This document shows, one piece after another, positions 24,351 through 34,233 of a stretch of 64,000 bases of DNA (position 1 is its first letter; every line of letters begins with the position of its first letter). Position numbers and translations under genes: made by a program. The notes under the pieces are model-generated. The model worked only from the letters and a program-made list of their open reading frames with translations. It was not told the DNA's origin and did no database searches. This stretch comes from Macrocystis pyrifera (taxonomy: Eukaryota; Sar; Phaeophyceae; Laminariales; Laminariaceae): positions 8,323,930 to 8,387,929 of the forward strand of contig JASSKH010000007.1 in the NCBI GenBank assembly GCA_031763025.1. Reading direction: 5' to 3'.

Positions 24351-25099
24351 TTGGTTGTGGCGAAGATGACCGTATGATTGCCGCCGTAGCCTCCCCACCG
24401 CGAGCACAAGGAGTGCTCGGCACTCCTGGTCCCCGCGTAAACGACACTAGTCGTCATTTTCCGCGTGCGTCTTCCCCGACTTCATCTTTTGAGACAACCA
24501 CCATGTCCAGGAGTGACTCCCGGGATGTGAGAGTCGCCTTGAGGTGTAGCTACGGGAACACAGGCCCCTCGAGAACAACACGGGCGCTCCGCTCGAGGTC
24601 CTCACGCAAGACCAGTCGGAATCTCCCTCTGCGCACTATTATCGAAGACGATCGGAGTGTAGTCAGCTTTGATGTTCATCCTGACCAGAGCGTAGCGGAA
24701 GATTCTTCTTTGAGCCACGGCGTTTCGCCGGAGGCCACTGAGCCCGACAGGACGACACATGTCCCCCACAGGGCTTAGACGCAGCTACGCCCTCGGCGCC
24801 AAAATGTGCCCCTTCTTACCCAGACGAGATACGACGAGGTGATCTGAGAGAACAGACCCCGCGTGCCGCCCGGGCCGTGCTGACAACAGCATTTGCTGTG
24901 GACCCACTTCAAATGCCTCCCGCCTACATGGTGGATGTCTCGCCCACTTGGTCAAGGTGGACCGGTCGGGAGTCCCCTGCCTCTCCCCGAAATGTCTCGG
25001 GGACGGCAGACACGACCGGTCCAGGCGAATGCGCCTCCTACCCCGGCCTCGATAACGAGGCCCTGGCATAGCAAGAAGCAGGTTGGGAACCGTCTCCCA
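24351..25099 (+). pseudogene. Gag-Pol spacer, unrecognised and decayed
   Basis: Continuation of the element's coding region. An open frame (24104-24778) carries on from the Pro-rich repeats with a Ser/Arg-rich stretch and stops at 24776. From there to 25100 all frames are broken and I recognise no domain. Confidence 0.45.
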
Positions 25100-25700
25100 G
25101 AGAGAGAGAGACCCCGAACTGCTTTTCCGGGGATGTGTCTCACACACACCCCGCTCCTTCTCGCGCGGCGGTGAATACCGCCGCGTTTGATACCCAAGAG
25201 TACTACACGCGCGACATCGTGTTCTTCTGGTAGCCCCCCTCATGCTTCTCGCAATGGACGCCTTCCCGTTTTACGGTCGAAGGCATCTCTTACTCCTGTG
25301 GCGAACAATTCTTCGCCGCCGAAAAGAGTCGCCTCTTCAGAGACCACCAGACCCTACAACACATCATTCGCGTGTCTGACCCCCGCCTGCACAAGCAATA
25401 TGGACGCGAAGTCCGTAACTTCGATCTCGCCGTGTGGGAACGCGAGCGAGAAAACATCGTGCTAGTCGGCTCTTACGCCAAGTTCGCTCGAAACCCAGCC
25501 ATGCGAACCCACCTCTTGGACACAGGCGACAAACTTCTCGCGGAAGCTAGCCCTTGCGACCTCATATGGGGCATCGGATACAGGGCTGACACTATTCCTG
25601 CACGCCAGCCGCCCCTGTGGCGTGGCTTATATTTGCTGGGCAAGACTCTGCAATCCGTGCGACGTCTCTTCCGCGACCGCGCGCCGCCACCGACGCGCCC
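25100..25700 (+). pseudogene. NADAR (YbiA/DUF1768-like) domain inside the retrotransposon
   Basis: The frame through 25201-25690 reads as a near-complete NADAR domain: DIVFFW, then FTVEGISYSCGEQFFAAEKS, YGREVRNFDLAVWERER, a KFARNPAMR segment, LLDTGDKLLAEASPCDLIWG and finally LGKTLQSVR. The glutamate in GEQ, the GREV arginine, the KF-x-N block and the LxTGDxxLxEASPxDxxWGIG core are all kept. NADAR proteins are associated with NAD/ADP-ribose metabolism, and characterised members remove ADP-ribose from modified substrates. One in-frame TAG (25231-25233) lies just after the first strand; the rest is open to 25917. It sits between the gag spacer and protease. Activity of this copy is unlikely; function within the element is inference. 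Confidence 0.85.
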
Positions 25701-25859
25701 CCAACAATGGTCTGCTCAGGACACCTCGCCCTCGAGACCGCATCTTCGAAGTCGACCCTTCGACGCGACAGCAACTGTGCCCAAGGGACACACCTGCATC
25801 CGCCTCCCCGTCGGGATATCCCGACTCCACCACAACCGCGCCACCAGACCACGGCGGCG

Positions 25860-26515
25860 ACGTTCTCGAAGTAATGTCCGCCGCCCGATCCGGTCAGCAC
25901 CCCCCCTTGCTCGCTGAGCAAGGGCCTTGTCTTGTTGCTGGTGCCGTAACCATGGACGACTCTTCCTTTACCACCAAAATTAAGATCCACAGTGGCCTAG
26001 CTGCTCTGCAGCTTGGATGTGTCGCCCTTTTGGATACGGGCTCGCCGCAGACCTTCCTTAACACCCGCGCGTTCGATAGCATGAAACGCGTGGGTGCTGC
26101 CTCTGCCACTTGCGAACGACACACTCCTCCCAGGTCATGGGGCGGCTTTGGTAAGTCTCCGCCTCTTGAGACCACGGTTGCAGTACGCTTAAGCATACAA
26201 TTCTTCCATGGCGATACACCAACTGCATCACTCGCCGTATGGGGCATACGTCGTCCCATCTGAAGCGATGCAATACGACGTGCTACTTGGACGTGACAGC
26301 TGGATGCCCTTCCAGGACCGCTCTCACCGTACATTGGCTCCCTGCTCGATGACTAATCGGGTTCCCGGCGAGCTTACGCTGTCCCTGCCAGGACTGCAGG
26401 GCACAACAGCGTTTGTGCCCGGCTCTTCGGCTCATGCCGAATGTATGCGGGTGACACGGCATCACTTTGTCCCGCGACCATCGACTTGTCGATGTCTATT
26501 TGGTTCGCAGTAATG
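25860..26515 (+). pseudogene. Retroviral-type aspartic protease
   Basis: Processes the Gag-Pol polyprotein as a dimer. The active-site motif DTGS (26033-26044) sits in VALLDTGSPQTFLN. The flap and second half continue in another frame as YDVLLGRDSWMPF (about 26270-26310), so a frameshift falls at about 26200-26260 between the two halves. The upstream frame (from 25622) also overlaps the end of the NADAR frame, implying a second shift near 25700-25860. Confidence 0.85.
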
Positions 26516-26534
26516 GTGCCCCTGCCCTCACCGG

Positions 26535-27026
26535 TTGCTACCTGGTCAATATGCTGCACGCGGCCACCGATTTTTGTGCGGAAGAACTAATTGTAGAAAA
26601 TTAGCCGGTGCCGCGGATCTAGACCCAGGTGCCTTGCTTGGCACCTCCTCTAGCCCGCTATTACGCGTTCCCCCGGAAACTGTCCTGCTCGACGCTTTGG
26701 CTCCTTCTTTACGCCCACACGACTCTGGCTTCACAGTTCCAGGGCCAGTCCCCCCCCATTCCATGGGTACGGACCAGCCCTCGCAACCAGAGTGCCCGGA
26801 CCCCTTCGTGCACCATCTACGAGACGCGACAGCCCAGACACGCGAAGAACCCGCGACCCCTTCGGCTCCGCCTGTCGACCACCCCCCTTCACCTGCGTTG
26901 CTCGAACGATGGAGCACAGACCAACGCACGAGCGTCTTACAAGCATGGAACCGTTTGCCGTTGCACATGCGCGAAATCGCATTTGACTTGCGCGGCCTCG
27001 GTTGGACGCCAACCGTCATCACCTAA
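26535..27026 (+). pseudogene. Protease-RT connector
   Basis: A 163-codon open frame with no catalytic motif. Its C-terminal part (LPLHMREIAFDLRGLGWTP) leads directly into the reverse transcriptase N-terminus but is cut off by a TAA at 27024-27026. Read as the normal link between protease and RT. Confidence 0.6.
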
Positions 27027-28420
27027 TTGGGCGATGTTCTCGCTGAGTTCTCCGACGTGTTCTCGAAGTCTCCAACCGATTTTGGCTCCTGCTCTCTGCT
27101 CCCCTTCAAGATAACTGTTCCCCCGAACAGCTCTCCTGTGACGTCTTGGCCCTACCGCATCAATCCCCCGACTGCAAAGCAAGTAGACGCGGTTCTGGAT
27201 AAATTCCTCGCCGCCGGCCTCGTCCAACACTCCACATCTCCCTGGGCGAGCCCAGTGGTTGTCATCCCGAAGAAATCCGGTGGCATCCGCATCACGGTGA
27301 TCTACAAGAAGCTGAACAAACTCAAAGCTCCTCGGCCAGCTCCCCATCCCGCTCGTTGACGAGGCTCTCGACAAGCTTGGCACAGGTCGAATCTTCTCAC
27401 TCTTCGACTTCGTCTCTTCTTTCCATCCGATAACGGTGCATAAGGACACGATCCCTCTCGCTGCTTTCTGTACACCCACGCGCCTTTTCGAGTGGCTGGT
27501 TATGCCTCAAGGAAGCAGCGCTGCTCCAGGGTGGTTCGTCAAAGTCATCAACGAGGTCATCAAGGGCTTGGACCGCGTTGCCGCCTACCTCGACGATGTC
27601 ATCGTCTTCGACGCCGATCCCTCCCTCCACGTCACTAACATAAAGGAATTGTTCTTGCGATCACGACACCACAACCTCAAGCTGTCCCCTTCAAAGGCTA
27701 CCATCGGCGCCACGGATGCGGATTTCCTCGGTCACACCATCTCTCCAGCCGGCGTTTTGCCAAACGCGCAAAAAGTGGAAGCACTGACGAAAAAGCCCAT
27801 GCCGAAAGACCTGAAACAGCTACGCTCCCTTTTGGACGCACTTTCCTACTACAGGAAATTCCTGCGTGATATGGCCAAGCGCATACGGCCCATCTCTTCC
27901 CTTCTGAAACAAGGCGTCAAGTTCGTCTTTACCCCAGATATGGAAGTCATCGTGCGGAAGCTCCTGGCCAAGTTGACCACGCCCCCGGTCCTCGTCTATC
28001 CCAACTGGGGCGCCGTCACGGATAACTCCCGCCCTTTCCTCCTCTACTGCGATGCTAGTGTGGACGGTGTCGGTGCCACCCTCGAACAAGAACAGGACGA
28101 CCACACCATTCGTCCCATCGTGTTCATCAGCCGCGCTACCATCGAGTCTGAACGCCACTGGACTCCGCTCAATCTGGAAGCAGGCAGCATCGTCTGGGCT
28201 GTCAAGCGCCTTCGCGGCTACCTTTGGGGCACCAAATTCCGATTTTCTTCGGACCACAAGGCGCTCGAAAGCCTCGACAAGATCGCAGAACATAACCCGC
28301 GGGTACAGCGATGGCTTGAATTCCTCACTGCATACAACTACACGCTGGAATATCGCAAAGGCAGTGCCAACGGGAACGCCGACTTCCTGTCCTGCCTGCC
28401 CTTACCTGTGACGGGGCGCG
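27027..28420 (+). pseudogene. Reverse transcriptase and RNase H
   Basis: The RT begins FSDVF at about 27050, continues with a TSPWASPVVVIPKKSGGIR block, then shifts frame near 27340. The frame from 27436 keeps the LVMPQGSSAAPGWF block and the catalytic YLDD (27586-27597). The first catalytic Asp is in FDFVSSFHP (about 27400-27430). RNase H follows with YCDASVDG (catalytic Asp at 28051), LNLEAGSIVWAVK (Glu), SSDHKALE (Asp) and a C-terminal GNADFLSCLP. RT copies element RNA into DNA and RNase H removes the RNA strand. Damage: stop upstream at 27024 and one frameshift. Active-site residues remain. Confidence 0.95.
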
Positions 28421-29480
28421 ACCGCAACGGCCCCAGCAGCCTCACTCCGTCCGGCAAAGAACGCGTTTTTCTCATCCACTCTCACGGCCTACTCCAGGGT
28501 GGACCCTCCGCCGTGCGTGTCGGTTTGGGTGGGCTGGCGCCCTCCGACCCGAGCTTAGGCTTGGGTGGGCTCCCGCTCTCCCCGCACGATTTCCGCGATA
28601 TTCGCCAACAAGGGCCCCGAATGCGGATTGACGACCTGAATGCTCCAACTGGAGAATTCGTTGCCCGTGCCACCCTTACGTCACTTCGCGAGGTCCCAAC
28701 TGGGCCCTTCCTACGAACATATGTACCAGCGATGCTCTCGCCGCTTCTGTGTTCGCAGTCCCTGTTGCACCGCTGGCCGCTTCAACCGAAGGCACGGACC
28801 CCGGCCGACGCGCCACTTCCTCCGAGCCTTCCCCATCACCCACCGAAGGCGACCCACCGCACTCTAACCCTATAGCGGTTCCCGTTTCGTCCACGGTCGC
28901 CCTCGGCAAAGCAGCGTGGCACACCCTCTCTCCTGCTCGGCCTGTCCAGCACGACTCAGCCGAGCACCCAACGGATTCAGGTCCTCAGGAACCCTCTGTT
29001 GTGTCTCATCCAGCCTCGCGTGTCGCCCGGACCAACCGTGATCGAGTCTCAGTTGTGTCCGTGGCTCCGCCTCTGCTGCCTTCGTCTTCACAGACGGCTC
29101 TGCCGTCCCTTCCCCCGTCGGGGCTCATTTCGTCTTGGACCCGCCGTCGCCAAGCTGCCGCTGCTGGCAAGCCTACGACCGCCGTGGACTATGGTTTCAC
29201 TCGTTCGCATTCTATTCGGCCCACCGTCCCACGACCAGTCCCCACGGCGTGCAAGCCACGCCCGCCTCGGACTACGCCCCCTTCAGATTCTCCCCGGCCC
29301 TTCATCGGCCCCGTCCCGACAGTGCCGATTCGACCCACCACCGATGCGATTACACCTGCTCCGCCCTTGCTTAGCACCCTCCCTCCGGACGCTCCTGGGC
29401 GTGCCAGCGCCACAGCCGCCCTTCCCGAAATAACCCCACCGGCAGAGGCCGAGTTCATCGAATCTGTCGAGCAATACACT
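28421..29480 (+). pseudogene. Long Pro/Ser-rich linker between RNase H and integrase
   Basis: About 1 kb without motifs, rich in Pro, Ser, Thr and Arg. The RNase H frame ends at a stop at 28873-28875, while the integrase frame is open from 28749, so the frames overlap and must have shifted between about 28700 and 28870. Such a long tether is unusual for Ty3/gypsy elements. Confidence 0.6.
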
Positions 29481-30930
29481 CATTCCGATTGGGCGCGTGA
29501 ACAACGCGCTGAACCGGTTTGTGACGCCGCCATTCTGTATCTTCTCCTTGGCAGCCCCTCCGTCCTCCCCGACGATTTCCTCTTACACTTACCGCCTCAC
29601 AAACGCCCCCCGTTGTCCGAAGTGCGCTCCTTAGCCGAAAAAGGACGACATTACACAGACGACGGCGGTGTTCTTCTGCTCGTGCGGAAGTTGACGCCCC
29701 CCGCTCTGGCTTGTCCCGACAAGCCTGGCGGACGTGCCGCCTGTCTTTTGGACAACGAGCCTACGAGAATCTACGTCCCGCTGCTTATGCGTCCGTGTAT
29801 TATGCAAGCCTGCCATGCTAACGCCTCCTGCCACCTTGGTGTCGCTCGAACGCTCTCAAAGCTCGAACGTTTCTTTTGGTGGATTGGCATGATCATCTGC
29901 ACGCGGTGTTGGATCCGTCGTTGTCTCAAATGCCAAGCGCGCAAGACTTCCAGACAAACGGTACGTTGGCCCATTCTCTCCCTTCCGCTACCATCCGGCC
30001 CTGGTGTCGCGGTGAGCGTCGACTACTTCGGTCCCCTTCCCGTCACACCTCGAGGCCACTGCTACATTCTACTCTTCACGGATAGGTTCAGCTGGCGCGC
30101 AGACATGTCCGCCGTCTCGGCTGCGGAATTCACGGTTGAAAGCCCCGCCGACATCTTAGTCAATAAGGACATACCTCTTTGGGGATGTCCGGTCAGCCTT
30201 CTCTCCGACAATAGACTGCACTTCTGCTCCACGCTGTCACATGCCGTGTACAAACGTCTGGGAATGCGCAAAATCGCTACAAGCGCCTACCATCCCAACG
30301 GTAACGGCGGCGTCGAGCGCGTCAACCACACCATGGCTCAAATGCTAGCGATGGTCTGCAACGAACGACAGGACGACTGGGACATCCATTTGCCGCACGT
30401 GGAATTTGCTTACAACAATTCCGTCAGCGCCGCCACCGGGTTGGCCCCGATGAGGTGCACATGAACCGCCTCCCCCGCCTTCCCCTCACCATCTTCGAAC
30501 AACACTACGCCCGAGGCCACCAAAGCCTCGTCCGCGACCAACTGGAGTACTGCGACCTCGCCGCCGACCGCCAACGGCGTGCGTATGCGCTGGTGCGTGA
30601 ACAACACGCTATAACGGTCGCTCGCGTTGAGCGCCGTAACTCAGCTCTCTCAGACGCCCTCGAACAACGCCCTATCTACACCATCGGTAACTGGGTATGG
30701 ATATACAACACCGCTGCCACCATTCGCCAGGGTGCGAAATCTGGCACCGACGCCAAGGTTCTCAAGACGAAACTCTCGCTCAACTGGACAGGTCCATTCA
30801 AGATATTAGCTTTGGCCCCGCGCCTTCCGACTCGACGCCAGACGGCCGCCCTTTGGCCGCCAAGTTGCTATATCTGGACCCGCCTAATGACATGCCGGGT
30901 GCCGACGCCCACTGCCGCGTTTCTGTAGCC
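29480..30930 (+). pseudogene. Integrase
   Basis: Inserts the element DNA into the chromosome. The zinc-binding HHCC is complete: His codons at 29814 and 29832, Cys codons at 29922 and 29931 (CLKC). The catalytic core keeps Asp at 30021 (VDYFGPLP), Asp at 30207 (LLSDN) and Glu at 30315 (VERVN), with exact D,D-35-E spacing. The usual SDNG glycine is Arg here. The frame breaks near 30455 and continues in another frame through GNWVWIYN and LSLNWTGPFKIL, the GPF/Y-type module before the chromodomain. Confidence 0.93.
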
Positions 30931-31035
30931 CGCTGCAAACCTTGCACCAACCCAAATGACATAACCGACCTCCCCGATACCTCCCCGCTGGACTAACGCA
31001 ATGCGTCTTCAACAACCATGCCACTAAGTCCCCCC

Positions 31036-31368
31036 AACTCACATAGTAGGAGAATGTGAAATATACAAGGAGGAACGGGATGTGTTAGAAGAGGAGATGA
31101 GGAAAATAGACGAATGTGACATGGAGGAGTTTGACACAATGAATAGCAGCGAGAAAATGATCGCTGTCCTAGGGGATAGATGGTGGCCACAGGCGGCCAA
31201 ACAGGAAGGGGATAAGATTAGCAGAAAGTTTCTATGTAATATATGGAAACAACGTAATGAGCGCCCAATTGTTGGAGGCGTCTCTATTAGGAGTTGGAAC
31301 GGTGCTCCGCCTCGAAAGGGATGCGTGGTCAATGGTCAAATGACTAAGGCGAGCAACAAATGAGTACG
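31036..31368 (+). mobile_element. 5'-truncated LINE tail inserted in the chromodomain
   Basis: The element frame before (NNHATKSP) and after (HVTADDV) belongs together. Between them are about 330 bp of different composition (AG-rich, low Pro) with an open frame ending at 31361-31363. It reads WWPQAAKQEGDKISRKFLC then WKQRNE, typical of the C-terminus of non-LTR retrotransposon ORF2 proteins. It stands in the sense direction, lacks a poly(A), and is followed by 19 consecutive C (31369-31387). C-runs flank both sides (CCCCCC at 31030-31035). Confidence 0.65.
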
Positions 31369-31387
31369 CCCCCCCCCCCCCCCCCCC

Positions 31388-31620
31388 TTCCACGTCACTG
31401 CCGACGACGTTTCCGTGCCCATTGAGCGTTTGGAGGTCGACAAGATTTCCAGCCACCGGTCAGTACGAGGCCGGGGCGGAATCATCACCGTTCTCTACAA
31501 AACACACTGAAAAGACCTCCTCCGGCCGTCTTGGGAACGTGAATCGGACCTCCTTCACTCTCGACAACACATCCTCAACTACTGGGCCGGCGCGCCCCAA
31601 CAACTTCGGCAGGAAAACAG
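31388..31620 (+). pseudogene. Chromodomain of the Ty3/gypsy element
   Basis: Reads VDKISSHRSVRGRGG, then VLYKTH, a TGA at 31508-31510 where Trp is expected, then LLRPSWERESDL and HILNYW. The order basic strand, aromatic strand, SWE, C-terminal helix is that of a chromodomain fused to integrase in chromovirus-type elements, where it targets insertion to marked chromatin. The Trp-to-stop change and the LINE insertion just upstream disable this copy. Confidence 0.75.
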
Positions 31621-32047
31621 GGCGTACCGCCGTATGCGCGTGGGTGCCGCTCAACGCGAGCTCGCCCGCGACAAGGGCACCCGTTTTCTGCCTCCTGAAT
31701 ACAGCTACGTCGACCAGCAAACGTGGACTCGCCGGTTCAGGGGCACCACCTTGCCTATCGGCGCTCACTTTTGGTACAACGGTCAAGATCATCTTTGGTG
31801 GCTCGGAAAAATTTCTGCCCACACTTCAACTCCTGGACAGTACGTCGTTCGCTTCTTGGACGACCCCGGACCGGTCGAGCTCGCGCTATCTTCTGCTCGG
31901 TATACTACGGCTGATAGAGCCGTTCGCGGCTCGTGGTGTCTACAAGTGCACCAAGGAAGCTCCCTCATGCATGGTATTGTGCGTAACGTTGACGAATCCC
32001 GCGGAGCCGAGTTAACTGGCTCTGCCGACTTGAATACGTCCCCGTAG
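31621..32047 (+). pseudogene. Second C-terminal module, Tudor-like
   Basis: In frame with the chromodomain and open to a stop at 32045-32047. After YRRMRVGAAQREL it reads PIGAHFWYNGQDHLWWLGKI, then PGQYVVRFLDDPGPVEL and RYTT. An aromatic-rich strand followed by Y-V-V-R-F-x-D-D resembles Tudor-type barrels, which read methylated residues. Fold assignment is by eye only. It could instead be a lineage-specific capsid or chromatin domain. Confidence 0.5.
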
Positions 32048-33289
32048 CCAACTTTAGTTTTTCGCATGCGTGTCTTCCGTAGTCGCCGGGGCTGGGTTTG
32101 ATATCGTGTCACTGTTTGCGTGGTTTCTTTGTTTTGCTGTGTTGTAGGTGTACTGTTTGTTTGACTTCTTACGAACTCTCTAGCCGTTTCCCTGCTTTCA
32201 CGGCAGCTGGCTGCCGAGTTCTTGCACCGATTGGGCTAACGGTTGGATTCACTTCAGCCTCCTTGCCATTCGGTCATGCGTCTCTTGCGTTCCGTATCTA
32301 CGATTTCTTTCGCCCCCTCTCCGAGAGCGGCGGAAACGTTCGTTCGCGTTTCGATTCCTTCAGTCGTACCAGTTTTTCTTGTTGTTTTTCTTGTATCGCT
32401 TGGCCCCTCTTTAGTTTGCCCGAGGCCATGTTCGTGTGCCTTTTTATACGCATCGTACAGGTTGCCCTAGGTTTAGGTCTGACCCTATTTGCCGTTCATG
32501 TGTTCCCCCTCCGCCTTCTTAATATCCCCAAGCAGGGCGAGGTGATAGATATCGTTTTTTCGCGACCATTTGCATTCCGCCCTCTTCCGCGCGATATTTC
32601 AGAGTGTTATCAGGTTTAGATTGGGTAGTAGGCGATTAGTAAACCTTTTACGGATAACCCAACGGACCCAGACCTTAACAATAGGCCGTAACGATTTCTG
32701 CTCATTGTATTTTTCGTGTTCTAGCGCGCTCAGTGTAGACGAAATCTCGCACGCGTCCTTTCTGCCCTCTTTTATAGGATCGGGTCTTGACTGTCTTGGG
32801 TTCTCCCATAGCGTGATTACCTGTTTTCCGACACTGTTTTCACTATTCGAGTGAGCCCCTTCGCGTCAGCACTTGTTTCTCATGCGTTACCCCCGCGTTT
32901 GGTTTTTCTTCTCGAATCACCCCGTGCCTTCGCAGTGGGTACTGCAACGATCATTTTTTTTGTTGTTTGTGTTTGTGGTTCGCCCTCAGGTTAGCTTATG
33001 CCGCTCATGGCAACGCGAGCTATACCGCTTCCTCGAGTTTAAGTCCTCGATTTAGCTTCCGGGCAGTTCTAGCTTCTTTTGCCTGCTTCCGCTTATCCGT
33101 ACTTTCGGACTTGTTGTTGTTGGATTCGCAATGTCCACGTGTAATCGGCTACCGCCTTATAGGTCAGAGGTGTGGGAGTGGGTTGTGAAGTGCCGCATCT
33201 TCGATCCATTCTCCGATTTCTCCGGATTGTTTTTGTTTTTACCCGAGTTTTCCATGAATCTGCATATACGGCCCTTCAGGGCAGGCTAG
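32048..33289 (+). other. 3' non-coding region of the Ty3/gypsy element
   Basis: T-rich, no coding signal. It contains a short TGTTATCAGG...CCTTAACA unit (about 32607-32683) like the one at the element's extreme 3' end (33829-33900). From about 33165 it is the sequence that also precedes the LTR at 18504. Confidence 0.6.
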
Positions 33290-33577
33290 TGTTATGGTAT
33301 CCCCTCTCCCCTGTTGCGGCGTTATGTCCCATCTCCCCTGTTGTGGCGTTATGGTTTGTAGCATTCGTCCCCTCATCATACATGGCAGGCGTTATCGCCT
33401 GCTTTTCTGATGAGCGCCTCGCCCCTTCGTTCAGAAAACATCTGGCGAGGCAAACCGCAACTAATACAAGAGATTATACCATCATGAAGCACCTCGTGTA
33501 TTGACCAGAACAGAGCCAAAGGCATCAACCTGCTAGCAGTAGTGGGTTCCTAGGTCCATACTGCCCTACACTTGACA
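33290..33577 (+). repeat. 288-bp LTR (3' side)
   Basis: TGTTATGGTATCCCC to CCTACACTTGACA; same start, same end and same length as 18504-18791. The first about 184 bp match the 5' fragment at 22731-22914. It is followed by a further 323 bp before the element border at 33900. Confidence 0.75.
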
Positions 33578-33900
33578 CTAGTGTTATGAAGCTACATTTT
33601 ACCTTTAGCCCAATGGACTAAGACCTTAACAAATGGCGTCGACGGCAGGGCATGGGTCGTTGGTCGTGAGTTCGAATCTCACGTCCACCATGAAATCGCT
33701 TTTTAAAGAAAAGTGAATTTCCTCATGTCAAGAATCTGAAAAAACACTTTTGAATCCCCAGAAATTGGAACCGTGTGTTGGTGTCACGCGTCGACCCGTA
33801 TATCCGGTCCGTTCCTGGGGGGGAGAGTGTTATGAGGCTTAGATTGGGTAGGCGATTGGTTAATCTTTTACCTTTAGCCCAACGGACTAAGACCTTAACA
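33578..33900 (+). repeat. Short TGTTATGA...CCTTAACA units with a tRNA 3'-like arm
   Basis: Two short repeats (about 33582-33630 and 33829-33900) share TTTAGCCCAA, GGACTAAGACCTTAACA and TG...CA ends. Between them, 33666-33690 is a perfect tRNA T-arm (GTGAG, TTCGAAT, CTCAC) followed by GTCCACCA, like a tRNA 3' end, but no matching 5' acceptor strand is present. It could be a captured tRNA piece, or a minus-strand primer-binding site (TGGTGGACG) of a miniature LTR element. Confidence 0.5.
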
Positions 33901-34233
33901 TAAATATGCGGATATCGATCTGGGCATGTTAGAGTGATAACGTACGTGTTTGGCCAAAGCCTAACACTGTGTTACAGTGATAGTTCAAGGACTGAATACG
34001 GTAGGACACAATGTTACTGTACCAGAGCTGGACATGAGACCGACCAGCAACTTAACGTTAAGGCGCGTGCACGTTCGTGGGTTTCTAGTTAACACTGTTG
34101 TGTTACCGCGTTACCGTGATCGCTCCTCCTGTGCTAAAACACTATGTTAGTACGTTACCACGTTCCTCTGTTAGGCCCCATAACGTAGGTAAGTGTTATC
34201 CGAGTGTTACGTTATCCGAGGTGTGAATGTTTC

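Larger units (their letters stand above)
22731..33900 (+). mobile_element. Ty3/gypsy retrotransposon with NADAR and chromodomain (degenerate, 11.2 kb)
   Basis: Borders come from the intact counterpart in element A copy 2 (TAGTAAATATGCGG at about 51057-51070). Here the same sequence is split, with TAAA at 22727-22730 and 33901-33904 around an insertion beginning TGTTAAGG and ending CCTTAACA. Order on the plus strand: LTR fragment, gag, Pro-rich repeats, NADAR domain, aspartic protease, RT, RNase H, Pro-rich linker, integrase, chromodomain, Tudor-like module. Protease-RT-RH-IN order is diagnostic of Ty3/gypsy. In-frame stops (25231, 27024, 31508) and frameshifts show the copy is inactive. Confidence 0.95.
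17970..34225. mobile_element. Element A, copy 1 (non-coding TIR element split by nested insertions)
   Basis: The left end (17970, CACATCTCAGATAACG) and right end (to 34225, GTGTTACGTTATCCGAGGTG) are inverted copies of each other and match the ends of copy 2 at 39602-51376. The element's own sequence is about 1.9 kb once insertions are removed. It consists largely of short palindrome-like TAACA/TGTTA motifs with no ORF. Insertions, in order: LTR remnant (18263-18791), MITE (18982-19085), repeat block (about 19593-22108) and Ty3/gypsy (22731-33900). The flanking octamers (ACATATTT and AATGTTTC) no longer match, so this looks like the older copy. Confidence 0.7.

Noticed and set aside
23536..24447. 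Minus-strand ORFs across the retrotransposon's Pro-rich repeats
   Set aside because: They are shadows of the GC-rich plus-strand coding repeats.
33614..33690. Complete tRNA gene
   Set aside because: The T-arm and 3' end are good, but no 5' acceptor strand, D-arm or anticodon arm pairs properly.
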